Source: Caballeronia jiangsuensis (lineage in GTDB: Bacteria > Pseudomonadota > Gammaproteobacteria > Burkholderiales > Burkholderiaceae). From it: 64,000 bases of DNA. The stretch covers positions 47,401 to 111,400 of the forward strand of contig JFHF01000024.1 of NCBI GenBank assembly GCA_000648925.1, written 5' to 3'. The notes under the pieces are model-generated. The model was not told where the DNA came from. It did not search any database and was given only the letters and a program-made list of their open reading frames with translations. Below are positions 8,411 to 17,900 of this stretch, in pieces (position 1 is the first letter of the stretch; every line of letters starts with the position of its first letter). A program made the position numbers and the translations under genes.

Positions 8411-9379
8411 ATGCCGAATGCGAAGCTTCTTATCGACACTCTGGATCGCCGCGTCGAGCGGCGCGAGCATCGCCGTCAATTTTTCAGGAACGCGGGAGGG
8501 CTAGGGTTGGGACTGGTCGGTGGCACGTTGATCAGCGCGTGCGGCGGCGGCTCGGGCAATAACGCGAACGCGAGTCCCACCGCGCCCACCGACGCCGAGA
8601 TACTCAACTTCGCGCTCAATCTCGAATACCTGGAATCGCAGTTCTATTCGTTCGCGACGACGGGGGCGGGCTTGCCCGCGAGCATGACGGCCGGCGTCGG
8701 GACCGCGGGAACGGTCATCGGCGGACAGCAAGTGCCGTTTCAGGACCCGGTCGTGAAAGCCTATGCGAACGAGATCGCGAAGGACGAACTCGAACACGTG
8801 ACGTTCCTGCGTACTGCCCTCGGCGGCTCGGCGGTCGCGCAGCCTGCGATCGATGTCGGCGGGACCGATCCGAACGGTGCGTTCTCGATGGCCGCGCGCG
8901 CGGCGGGTCTGGTCGGCGCGGGCGTCGCGTTCAATCCTTATCAGAACGACAACAACTTTCTGCTCGGCGCGTTCATCTTCGAGGACGTCGGCGTGACCGC
9001 GTACAAGGGCGCTGCGCCGCTCATCAGCAACAAGACCTATCTCGAAGCGGCCGCCGGCATTCTGGCCGCCGAGGCTTATCACGCGGGTCTCGTGCGCACC
9101 GTGCTCTATGCAAAAGGGATCGAGATGGCCGGCCTTGTCGCGGGCGCCAATGCGATATCGAAAGCGCGCGGCAGTCTCGATCATGTCGGCACCGACGATC
9201 AGGGCATCACCGGCGCGACGCCGGGCACGTCCAATATCGTGCCGCTCGACGACAACGGCCTCGCGTTCAGCCGCAATTACGCCAACGTGCTCAATATCGT
9301 GTATCTGACGAGCACGTCGGCGACCAAGGGCGGCTTCTTCCCGAATGGCGTCAACGGCACGTTGCAGATGAGCGCGTAG
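8411..9379 (+). CDS. Tat-exported ferritin-like domain protein
   Basis: This 322-residue secreted protein belongs to the ferritin-like group that includes plant desiccation-related Pcc13-62. A Tat-like signal (HRRQFFRNAGGLGLG) leads to LISACGGG, which also resembles a lipobox. The body is a four-helix ferritin-like fold with acidic/His pairs placed for a di-metal site: NLEYLESQFY, KDELEHVTFLR, FIFEDVGVTAY and AEAYHAGLVR. A GGAGAAAGG ribosome site lies upstream. It sits alone between ampC and a LysR gene. Enzymatic activity is not known; a stress or envelope role is only a guess. Confidence 0.82.
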   Translation: MPNAKLLIDTLDRRVERREHRRQFFRNAGGLGLGLVGGTLISACGGGSGNNANASPTAPTDAEILNFALNLEYLESQFYSFATTGAGLPASMTAGVGTAGTVIGGQQVPFQDPVVKAYANEIAKDELEHVTFLRTALGGSAVAQPAIDVGGTDPNGAFSMAARAAGLVGAGVAFNPYQNDNNFLLGAFIFEDVGVTAYKGAAPLISNKTYLEAAAGILAAEAYHAGLVRTVLYAKGIEMAGLVAGANAISKARGSLDHVGTDDQGITGATPGTSNIVPLDDNGLAFSRNYANVLNIVYLTSTSATKGGFFPNGVNGTLQMSA

Positions 9380-9387
9380 CGCGAAGG

Positions 9388-9406
9388 AGCGGGGCATGTC
9401 CCCGCT
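9388..9406 (+). terminator. Hairpin after the ferritin-like gene
   Basis: AGCGGGG (9388-9394) pairs with CCCCGCT (9400-9406) across a 5-base loop, 8 bases after the stop codon. There is no clear T-run, so termination strength is uncertain. Confidence 0.35.
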
Positions 9407-9469
9407 GATGCATCGTGACTCGCAACGGCTCGTGACATACTTCGCCATTGGCCTTTGCACGTCACGCGA

Positions 9470-10363
9470 ATGCGGATCGATCCCTACAGTCTCGAACTCT
9501 TCATCTCGGTCGTCGAGGAAGGATCGATCGCGCGCGCGGCGAGCCGCAGTCACATCGCACCGTCGGCATTGAGCAGGCGCATCGCGGATCTCGAAGCGGC
9601 CATCGGCGTCGCGCTCCTGATCCGCTCGCCTGCGGGCGTGCAACTGACCGAGGCGGGGCAGCATGCCTATGCGAGCGCGCGTTCCATTCACGGCCAACTC
9701 GAAGGCATGGCGCGCGAAGTGCGATCGATGAGCGGCCAGATCGCGGGCGTCGTGCGCCTGCATGCGAACGCATCGGCGATCGTGGGCTTTTTGCCCGAGC
9801 GATTGACGCTCTTCAAGACGCGCTATCCGCTCGTCGAGATCGCGTTGACGGAACAGATCAGCGACGAAGTGATTCGCGCGTGTCTCGACGATCGCGCGGA
9901 TGTCGGCATATCGGCGAGCACGAAGACGCATGCGGGCCTCGACACGTGGCACTTCGCCGACGATCCGCTGATGGTCGTCCTGCCGCCCGCTCACGAACTC
10001 GCGCAAGCGCAGCGCCTGAGCTTCGCCGAAGTGGCGCGCTTTCCGCTCGTCGCGTTGCAGGCGGGCGGATCGCTCGATCAGACGTTGAAGGAACACGCCG
10101 ATGCCGCGCGCGTGCCGCTCAACGTGACCGTCACCGTCAACAGCTTCGACGCGCAATGCCGCATGGTCGAGGCGGGTCTCGGCATCGGCATCGTGCCGAC
10201 GAGCGCGGCCTCCGCCTTCGCGGGTTCGCGCAACTTCGTGCGCGTGCCGCTTGCCGAAAGCTGGGGAAGCGGCCGCTGCCTGCATGTGCATGCGCCGCGC
10301 AAGTCCACACGCCTGAAGGCCGTGCAGGCGCTCATCGATACGCTCGTCGAGTTCGAGGGTTAA
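9470..10363 (+). CDS. LysR-family regulator, probably of the aconitase/MFS pair
   Basis: This 297-residue LysR protein has an N-terminal winged HTH (about residues 5-64: SLELFISVVEEGSIARAA, HIAPSALSRRIADLE). A periplasmic-binding-protein-like effector domain (about 90-295) follows. The ATG at 9470 was chosen over a TTG at 9455 because MRIDPYSLELF matches the usual LysR N-terminus. It reads in the same direction as, and ends 93 bases before, the aconitase-family gene, making it the best candidate regulator for that gene and the MFS carrier. A related LysR protein is at 42147. Confidence 0.9.
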   Translation: MRIDPYSLELFISVVEEGSIARAASRSHIAPSALSRRIADLEAAIGVALLIRSPAGVQLTEAGQHAYASARSIHGQLEGMAREVRSMSGQIAGVVRLHANASAIVGFLPERLTLFKTRYPLVEIALTEQISDEVIRACLDDRADVGISASTKTHAGLDTWHFADDPLMVVLPPAHELAQAQRLSFAEVARFPLVALQAGGSLDQTLKEHADAARVPLNVTVTVNSFDAQCRMVEAGLGIGIVPTSAASAFAGSRNFVRVPLAESWGSGRCLHVHAPRKSTRLKAVQALIDTLVEFEG

Positions 10364-10456
10364 CATGGACATCGCATCTCGCGATGCCCCCTGTGCCGAA
10401 CCAACACTTCGCAAACGCCCATGAGTGCGTCTAGATTGGCATCGGAGGAGAATGCG

Positions 10457-12418
10457 ATGGCCAATCTGAAAGTGAGCGGGCGAATTCTGTTTCTTTGCGC
10501 GGACCCGGCGAAGATCGACCGGCAACTCGCGGGCGAAGACCTGACGCCCGATGAAGCAGACGCGCTGCGCGACGACGTTTCCACCGACGAGATCACGCCC
10601 ATCAGCGTGCTGACGCGTTTCGACGAGCGTCTCGGCCAGTGTCCCTACGTCGGTTTTCATGCGGGCGGGCGCAATCCTGTCGGCATCGATGGCGTGCGGG
10701 CGGGCGGCTTTCAGGTGACCGTGGCGGGCACGCGCTACGGCAAGGGTTCATCGCGCGAACATAGCCCGCTCGCGGAATATCACGCGGGCATTCGGCTCGT
10801 GATCGCGCGCAGCTTCGAGCGGATTTACCGGCAGAACGCGGACAATCTCGGGCTTTTCACATCGACGGATTTTGGTTTGATCGAGCGCATCCGGCGCGGC
10901 GAGGCGATCGATATCGATGAACTCGTCGCGGATCGCGATCCGCTGGCAGCGGCGATCCTGAAGAGCGGCGGCCTGCTGCGCTATGGAAAGCTGCACATGC
11001 AGCGAGTGAGCATCGGCGAATCATCGAACGATGACATGCCGCGCACGCTCGTCGAAAAGATCCTCGCGCGCCATGCCTTGACGACCGATGTGACGAACGC
11101 GTCGCTGGAACCGGGCAACGGCATCTTCGTGCGCGCCGACTGGCGTTTCATCCACGAGTACTACACCGGCATGGCCGCGCACATGCTGCACGCGACCTTC
11201 GGACGTCCGCTCGCGCTGCACGACTCGCAAACGATGCTCGCGTTCGAAGATCATCTTTCGTATTCGCATCGCAGCGAGCTGCATGTGCGTAACGGCCTGC
11301 TGCCGAACGTGCGCGAGTTGTCCGACGCGCATCGCGCTTTCGCGCATGACTACGATGTGCGCAATCACGGCTATCTGAATGAAGCGAACAGCGCTGTCGA
11401 CGAAGGCTCGGAAGGCATCTCGCACGCGATGATGGCCGAGCGCTACGCGTTGCCGGGACACGTCGTCGTCGGAACGGATTCGCATACGCCGCATAGCGGC
11501 GCGCTGGGCTGCGTCGCGTTCGGCGTCGGCACGACGGACATGGCGAACGCGTTCGTCACCGGCGCGGTGCGCATGACCGTGCCGCAATCGTTGCGTATCG
11601 AACTGCATGGTCCGATTCCGCCGGGCGTGACGGCGAAGGACATCGTGCTTCATCTGCTCGCGGACGCGCGCATTCGCGCGGGCGCGGGCGTCGGCAAGGT
11701 GTTCGAGTTCGCGGGCACGGCCATCGCGAGCCTGTCCACCGACGAGCGCACGACGCTCACCAACATGACCGCCGAACTCGGCGGCTTCACGGGCATCGTC
11801 GCCCCCGACGACGAAACCGTGCGCTTCCTGAAGGAACGTCGCGGCATCGACTTCACGATCGAGCCTTGGATGAAGAGCGATGAAGGCGCGCGCTACGCCG
11901 ATGTCATCGCGATCGATTGCGCGCGTCTCTCGCCGATGCTCGCCGCGCCCGGCGATCCGGGCAACGGCATCGAGCTTGCGGCGCTCGATGATCGGCCATG
12001 CGTCGATATCGCTTACGGCGGATCATGCACGGCGGGCAAGCGCGAGGACTTCGATCACTATCACGACGTGCTTTCGTGGGCGGCAAAGCGCGGCCTGCGC
12101 GTGCCCGACAACGTGAAGCTCTATTTGCAGTTCGGCACGCAGGACGTGCGAGACTATTGCGTCGCGCAAGGCTATGTCGATGCATTCGAGCGCGTCGGCG
12201 CGATTCTGCTTCAGCCGTCGTGCGGCGCGTGCGCGAACTGCGGGCCGGGTTCATCGACACAGGCGGAGCAGGTCACCATCAGCGCGATCAATCGAAATTT
12301 TCCGGGCCGGTCGGGTCCGGGGAAAGTGTGGCTCGCCAGCCCGCCGACGGTCGCGGCGAGCGCGTTGCTCGGCCGCATCGCATCGTTCGCGGAGTTGCAG
12401 CGGCGCTTCACGAAGTAA
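10457..12418 (+). CDS. Single-chain aconitase-family hydro-lyase with N-terminal swivel domain
   Basis: This 653-residue [4Fe-4S] dehydratase of the aconitase/isopropylmalate isomerase superfamily is expected to interconvert a hydroxy-di/tricarboxylate with its unsaturated acid. The swivel (LeuD-like) domain comes first, about residues 1-190, with GKGSSREHSP at 96-104. The large catalytic domain follows, with GTDSHTPHSGALG and cluster ligands Cys524 (GSCTAGK), Cys589 and Cys592 (SCGAC). Canonical AcnA has the swivel last, and AcnB has it early but behind a HEAT-like domain absent here. A strong GGAGGAG site precedes the ATG. An MFS carrier follows 52 bases downstream. The substrate is unknown. 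Confidence 0.88.
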   Translation: MANLKVSGRILFLCADPAKIDRQLAGEDLTPDEADALRDDVSTDEITPISVLTRFDERLGQCPYVGFHAGGRNPVGIDGVRAGGFQVTVAGTRYGKGSSREHSPLAEYHAGIRLVIARSFERIYRQNADNLGLFTSTDFGLIERIRRGEAIDIDELVADRDPLAAAILKSGGLLRYGKLHMQRVSIGESSNDDMPRTLVEKILARHALTTDVTNASLEPGNGIFVRADWRFIHEYYTGMAAHMLHATFGRPLALHDSQTMLAFEDHLSYSHRSELHVRNGLLPNVRELSDAHRAFAHDYDVRNHGYLNEANSAVDEGSEGISHAMMAERYALPGHVVVGTDSHTPHSGALGCVAFGVGTTDMANAFVTGAVRMTVPQSLRIELHGPIPPGVTAKDIVLHLLADARIRAGAGVGKVFEFAGTAIASLSTDERTTLTNMTAELGGFTGIVAPDDETVRFLKERRGIDFTIEPWMKSDEGARYADVIAIDCARLSPMLAAPGDPGNGIELAALDDRPCVDIAYGGSCTAGKREDFDHYHDVLSWAAKRGLRVPDNVKLYLQFGTQDVRDYCVAQGYVDAFERVGAILLQPSCGACANCGPGSSTQAEQVTISAINRNFPGRSGPGKVWLASPPTVAASALLGRIASFAELQRRFTK

Positions 12419-12470
12419 GCACGATCGAGCCGCCATCGATGCGGCATCAAAATACATACAGGAGACGACA

Positions 12471-13913
12471 ATGGCCATCATGCAGGGCACCTCGGGCCTG
12501 CCCGACGCCGCCGGCCACGCGCTATCGAATGCGCCCGCCATCGCGGACACGGCGGGCATCTCGGCGCGCCTCGACCGGCTTCCCGCGACGCGCGCGATAT
12601 GGAAGCTCATCTTCCTCCTGAGCCTCGGCTTCTTCTTCGAACTCTACGATCTGCTCTTCACGGGTTATATCGCGCCGGGTCTCGTGAAGAGCGGCATCCT
12701 GACCGCGACGACCGCGGGCCTGTTCGGCACGACGGGCGTCGCGAGCTTCATCGCGGCGTTGTTCTGCGGGCTCTTCATCGGCACGATCGCTTGCGGCTTT
12801 CTCGCGGACCGTTATGGACGGCGCGCGATCTTCACGTATTCGCTGCTCTGGTATGTCGCCGCGAATACCGTGATGGCGTTTCAGGACACCGCGCTCTGGC
12901 TCAACTTCTGGCGCTTCGTGTCGGGGCTGGGCATCGGCGTGGAACTGGTGACCATCGGGACTTATCTGTCGGAGCTTTCGCCGAAGCATTTGCGCGGCAG
13001 GGCGTTCGCGGTGTGTCAGGCCGTCGGCTTTTCAGCGGTGCCGGTCGTCGCCTTTCTTTCGTATCTGCTTGTGCCGCGCGCGCCGTTCGGCCTCGACGGC
13101 TGGCGCTGGGTCGCATTGGTCGGCGGCGTGAGCGCGCTCTTCGTGTGGTATTTCCGGCGCAATCTGCCGGAAAGCCCGCGCTGGCTTGCGAGCAAGGGAC
13201 GATTCGACGAAGCCGATGAAGTCCTGCGCCGCCTCGAAGACAAGGTCTCGCTTCAGTACGGCAAGCCATTGCCCGAGCCGGGCCCGTCCGATCCGATCGC
13301 GAAGAAGGCCGGTTTCGCGGACATGTGGAATCCGCCATACCGCAAGCGCACGCTGATGCTGATCGTGTTTCATATCTTCCAGACGGTCGGCTTCTACGGC
13401 TTCGCGAACTGGGTGCCAACCTTGCTCGTCAAGCAGGGCGTGACGGTCACATCGAGCCTGCTCTATACCACCGTGATCGGACTGGCCGCGCCCATCGGAC
13501 CATTGCTCGGTTACTGGATCGCCGATCGTTTCGAGCGCAAGCATGTGATCGTGTTCATGGCGGGCGTGAACATCGTCGCGGGCCTTCTGTTCAGTCAGGC
13601 GTCGGCGGCCGTGATGATCGTGACGCTCGGCGTGCTGCTCACGCTCGCGGGCAACATCATCTCCTTCACCTATCACACGTATCAGCAGGAGCTTTATCCG
13701 ACGGCGATCCGCGCCCGCGCGGTCGGCTTCGTGTATTCGTGGAGCAGGCTGTCGGCGGTGTTCAGTTCGTTCGTGATCGCGTTCGTGCTCAAAGAAGCGG
13801 GCGTGACCGGCGTGTTCGGCTTCATCGCGGGCGCGATGCTGCTCGTGATGCTGTCCATCGGATTGATGGGACCGCGCACGCTCGGACGATCGCTCGAAAG
13901 CATTTCTCACTGA
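12471..13913 (+). CDS. MFS transporter, organic acid/aromatic acid:H+ symporter type
   Basis: This 480-residue major facilitator has 12 predicted helices after a polar N-terminal tail of about 45 residues. MFS signatures are GFLADRYGRRAIF after helix 2-3, and PESPRWLASKGRFDEADEVL before the central loop, as in the sugar porter and aromatic acid:H+ symporter families. A second GYWIADRFERKH repeat marks the second half. An AGGAGA ribosome site sits 7 bases before the ATG. It lies directly behind the aconitase-family gene, so it probably imports that enzyme's substrate or a precursor, likely a carboxylic acid. The exact substrate cannot be read from the sequence. Confidence 0.9.
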   Translation: MAIMQGTSGLPDAAGHALSNAPAIADTAGISARLDRLPATRAIWKLIFLLSLGFFFELYDLLFTGYIAPGLVKSGILTATTAGLFGTTGVASFIAALFCGLFIGTIACGFLADRYGRRAIFTYSLLWYVAANTVMAFQDTALWLNFWRFVSGLGIGVELVTIGTYLSELSPKHLRGRAFAVCQAVGFSAVPVVAFLSYLLVPRAPFGLDGWRWVALVGGVSALFVWYFRRNLPESPRWLASKGRFDEADEVLRRLEDKVSLQYGKPLPEPGPSDPIAKKAGFADMWNPPYRKRTLMLIVFHIFQTVGFYGFANWVPTLLVKQGVTVTSSLLYTTVIGLAAPIGPLLGYWIADRFERKHVIVFMAGVNIVAGLLFSQASAAVMIVTLGVLLTLAGNIISFTYHTYQQELYPTAIRARAVGFVYSWSRLSAVFSSFVIAFVLKEAGVTGVFGFIAGAMLLVMLSIGLMGPRTLGRSLESISH

Positions 13914-13942
13914 GCGCGCATCGCGCGTGCGTCAAGGTTGCA

Positions 13943-14848
13943 TCAAGCGCCGCACGCGTGAATCAGGAACTGCTGCACGGCGGTCGAAGGGGCGCTCAAG
14001 GTCGCGCCCTTGCGCCAGATCATGCCCGCTTCCATGTGAGGAATGGCGTCGTTCACGGGCCGCGCCTCGATGCGCTTGCCTTCGAGCGACCACGGCCGAA
14101 ACACCATGTCCGACAGCACCGTGACGCCGAAGCCGTGCGCCACTAGTCCGCGCAGCGCCTCCATCGAACTCGTGCGAAACGCGATGTTCGGTTCGAGGCG
14201 CTTCTTGTGCCAGTAGCGCATCGTCGATTGCTCGCCTTCATCGACGGTGATGAGAATGTAAGGATGCGCGGCGATATCCTTCAGCGATACCGCCTGCTGC
14301 TGCGCGAGCGGATGCGAGGGCGCGACCCACAACTGCCGGCGCGAGCGCATCAGCACCTGAGTGTCGAAGCGATTCGGCCGCTGCAGATTCGATAGCAGCA
14401 CGACGCCGATATCGACATCGCCATTCGCCACCGCTTCTTCGATCTGCGGCCGCTCCATGTCGCGCAGATCGAAATCGATGAACGGATACGTCGCACGAAA
14501 GCGCGCGAGCAACTCCGGCAAAAAATACCCGAGCACCGTATACGACGCCGCAATGCGCGCGACGCCGCGCATGTCGGGCGCGCGAAACGGCGGCATGTGC
14601 ATCGCGTCGCGAGCGGCTTCGAGCACGCGGCGCGCGTGGTTATGGAAGTCCTGGCCATCGGGCGTCAGCGCCACGCCTTGCGGCATGCGCTCGAACAGCT
14701 TCGTGCCGAGCGCGCTTTCCAGCGCCAGCACCGCGTTGGTGATCGCCGATTGCGATACGTGCTCGTTGGCCGCCGCCATCGAGAACTGGCCGGTTTGCGC
14801 GGCGGCCACGAAATAGCGCAATTGCCGGAGCGTGAGATCGAAGGCCAT
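13943..14848 (-). CDS. LysR-family regulator divergent from the indolepyruvate oxidoreductase gene
   Basis: This 301-residue LysR protein has a HTH at residues 5-64 (LTLRQLRYFVAAAQTGQFS, HVSQSAITNAVLALE). The effector-binding domain spans about 90-295 and includes VANGDVDIGVVLL and GFGVTVLSD. It is divergent from the 2-oxoacid:ferredoxin oxidoreductase gene at 14953 and convergent with the MFS gene. That makes control of the oxidoreductase likely. The start ATG overlaps the palindrome ATCTGA-TTT-TCAGAT (14847-14861), which could serve autoregulation. Confidence 0.9.
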   Translation of the reverse strand: MAFDLTLRQLRYFVAAAQTGQFSMAAANEHVSQSAITNAVLALESALGTKLFERMPQGVALTPDGQDFHNHARRVLEAARDAMHMPPFRAPDMRGVARIAASYTVLGYFLPELLARFRATYPFIDFDLRDMERPQIEEAVANGDVDIGVVLLSNLQRPNRFDTQVLMRSRRQLWVAPSHPLAQQQAVSLKDIAAHPYILITVDEGEQSTMRYWHKKRLEPNIAFRTSSMEALRGLVAHGFGVTVLSDMVFRPWSLEGKRIEARPVNDAIPHMEAGMIWRKGATLSAPSTAVQQFLIHACGA

Positions 14849-14883
14849 CTGATTTTCAGATACCAGAGTTGTTTATTCGTGAT

Positions 14884-14912
14884 TTTACGATGTCGAATCA
14901 GCTTTCTATACT
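14884..14912 (+). promoter_or_regulatory. Sigma-70-like promoter of the indolepyruvate oxidoreductase gene
   Basis: TTTACG (14884-14889) and TATACT (14907-14912) are separated by 17 bases. They lie 41 bases upstream of the ATG at 14953 in the LysR-oxidoreductase divergent region. Read by eye; not tested. Confidence 0.5.
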
Positions 14913-14952
14913 CGGCAAAAAACAAAATTCCCTTTCCCGGAGACGAGCCCCG

Positions 14953-17900
14953 ATGAATGCACCCGACCGCGCCGCGCTAGAAGCCGCGACCATTTCCCTG
15001 GACGACAAATACACGCTGGAGAAAGGCCGCGTCTATATCAGCGGCACGCAGGCGCTCGTGCGTCTGCCCATGCTGCAAAAGGCGCGCGATCGCAAGGCCG
15101 GGCTGAATACAGCGGGCTTCATTTCGGGCTATCGCGGCTCGCCGCTCGGCGCGCTCGACCAGTCGCTGTGGAAGGCGAAGCAGCACCTGAAGGACAACGA
15201 CATCGTGTTCCAGCCGGGCGTGAACGAGGATCTCGCCGCGACCTCGATCTGGGGCACGCAGCAGGTCAATCTGTGGCCGGGCGCGACCCGCGACGGCGTG
15301 TTCGGCATGTGGTACGGCAAGGGCCCCGGCGTGGACCGCACCGGCGACGTCTTCAAGCACGCGAATTCCGCGGGCTCCGACAAGCACGGCGGCGTGCTCG
15401 TGCTCGCGGGCGACGATCACGCGGCGAAGTCGTCGTCGGTTGCGCATCAGTCGGATCATGCGTTCATCGCGGCGGGCATTCCGGTGCTGTATCCGTCGAA
15501 CGTGCAGGAGTATCTCGACTACGGTCTGCACGGCTGGGCGATGAGCCGTTACTCGGGTCTGTGGGTCGCGATGAAATGCGTGACCGACGTGGTCGAATCC
15601 ACCGCTTCGATCGATCTCGATCCGGACCGCGTGGAGATCGTCACGCCCACCGACTACGCGATGCCCGAAGGCGGCCTCAACATCCGCTGGCCGGATTCGC
15701 CACTCGCGCAGGAAGCGCGTCTGCTCGACGAAAAGTGGTACGCGGCGCTGGCCTATGTGCGCGCGAACAAGCTCAATCGCGTCGTGATCGATTCCGACAA
15801 GCCGCGCTTCGGCATTATCACCGCGGGCAAGGCGTATCTCGACGTGCGTCAGGCGCTCGTCGATCTCGGTCTCGACGATGAAACCTGCGCGCAGATCGGC
15901 CTTCGCGTGCTGAAAGTGGGCTGCGTGTGGCCACTCGATGCGCAGGACGCACGCGCATTCGCGACCGGTCTCGAAGAGATTCTCGTCGTCGAAGAGAAGC
16001 GGCAGATTCTGGAATATGCGCTGAAGGAAGAGCTGTATAACTGGCGCGAGGACGTGCGTCCGCGCATTTACGGCAAGTTCGACGAGCGCGACAACGAAGG
16101 CGGCGAATGGTCCGTACCGCGCGGCGACTGGCTGCTGCCCGCGCACTACGAGCTATCGCCCGCGCTGATCGCGAAGGCTATCGCGCGGCGTCTCGCACGC
16201 GCCGATCTTCCCGCCGATGTGCGCGCCCGCATGCTGTCGCGCGTCGAAACGATCGAAGCGAAAGAGCGCGAGGCGATCAAGCCGCGCGTCGATGTCGAGC
16301 GCAAGCCGTGGTTCTGTTCGGGCTGTCCGCATAACACGTCGACGCGCGTGCCCGAAGGTTCGCGCGCGCTCGCGGGCATCGGTTGCCATTACATGTCGAT
16401 GTGGATGGACCGCAAGACCGAGACCTTCAGCCAGATGGGCGGCGAGGGCGTCGCGTGGATCGGCCAGATGCATTTCTCCGGCGATAAACACGTGTTCGTC
16501 AATCTCGGCGACGGCACGTATTTCCATTCGGGCTTGCTCGCGGTGCGCGCGGCTATCGCGGCGAACGCGAACATCACGTACAAGATTCTCTATAACGACG
16601 CCGTTGCGATGACCGGCGGCCAGCCTGTCGACGGCGTATTGACGGTGCCGCAGATCGCGCATCAGGTCTGCGCGGAAGGCGCGAAGCGTATCGTCATCGT
16701 GACGGACGAGCCGCAAAAATACGATGCGAATGTCGCGTTGCCTCAGGGCGTGAGCGTGCATCATCGCGACGAGCTCGATCGCATTCAGCGCGAGTTGCGC
16801 GATACGCAAGGCACGACGATCCTGATCTACGACCAGACCTGTGCGACGGAAAAGCGCCGCCGCCGCAAGCGCGGCACGTATCCCGATCCCGCACGCCGCG
16901 CGTTCATCAACGATGCAGTGTGCGAAGGCTGCGGCGATTGCTCGGTGCAATCGAACTGCCTGTCCGTCGAACCGATGGACACACCGCTCGGCACCAAGCG
17001 CAAGATCAATCAGTCGTCGTGCAACAAGGACTTTTCGTGCGTGAAGGGCTTTTGCCCGAGCTTCGTCACGGCTGAAGGCGCGCAGGTTCGCAAGCCGAAA
17101 GCGGCGGGCGGCGCGAAGCCCGATTTCGATAGCTTGCCGTTGCCGGCATTGCCCGCACTGTCGAAGCCTTACGGCATTCTCGTGACGGGTGTCGGTGGAA
17201 CGGGTGTCGTGACGATCGGCGGATTGATCGGCATGGCGGCACACATCGAGCGAAAGGGCGTCACGGTGCTCGATATGGCCGGTCTCGCGCAGAAGGGCGG
17301 CGCGGTGCTGAGCCACGTGCAGATCGCGCCGGAGCCGCAGGCGCTGCATGCAACGCGCATCGCGACAGGCGAAGCGCGGCTCGTGATCGGCTGCGATGCA
17401 ATCGTGTCGGCATCGAACGATGTGCTCTCGCGCACGCGGCATGGCATCACGCAGGCCGCCATCAACAGCGGCGCGACGCCGACCGCGGCCTTCGTCACCG
17501 ATGCGCAATGGACTTTTCCCGCAGCGCAGACGGAGCAGGCGCTGTCGGACAGCATCGGCGCGGGCTGCGCATTCATCGATGCCAACGCGCTCGCGCTGAA
17601 ACTGCTCGGCGACACGATCTATTCGAATCCGCTGCTGCTCGGCTTCGCATGGCAGAAGGGCTGGTTGCCGCTCGAACTGGCAAGCCTCAAACGCGCGATC
17701 GAACTGAACGGCGTCGCGGTCGAGAAGAACTGGCTCGCGTTCGACTGGGGCCGCTACGTTGCGCAACACGGCGCGGGCGATCTGCTCAAGTCCACGCAAC
17801 ATGCGATCGTCGTGAAGATGCCCGAGTCCCTCGAAAACGTGATCGCAACGCGTGAAGCCTTGCTGACTTCGTATCAAGGCGAAGCGTATGCGCGCTCGTA

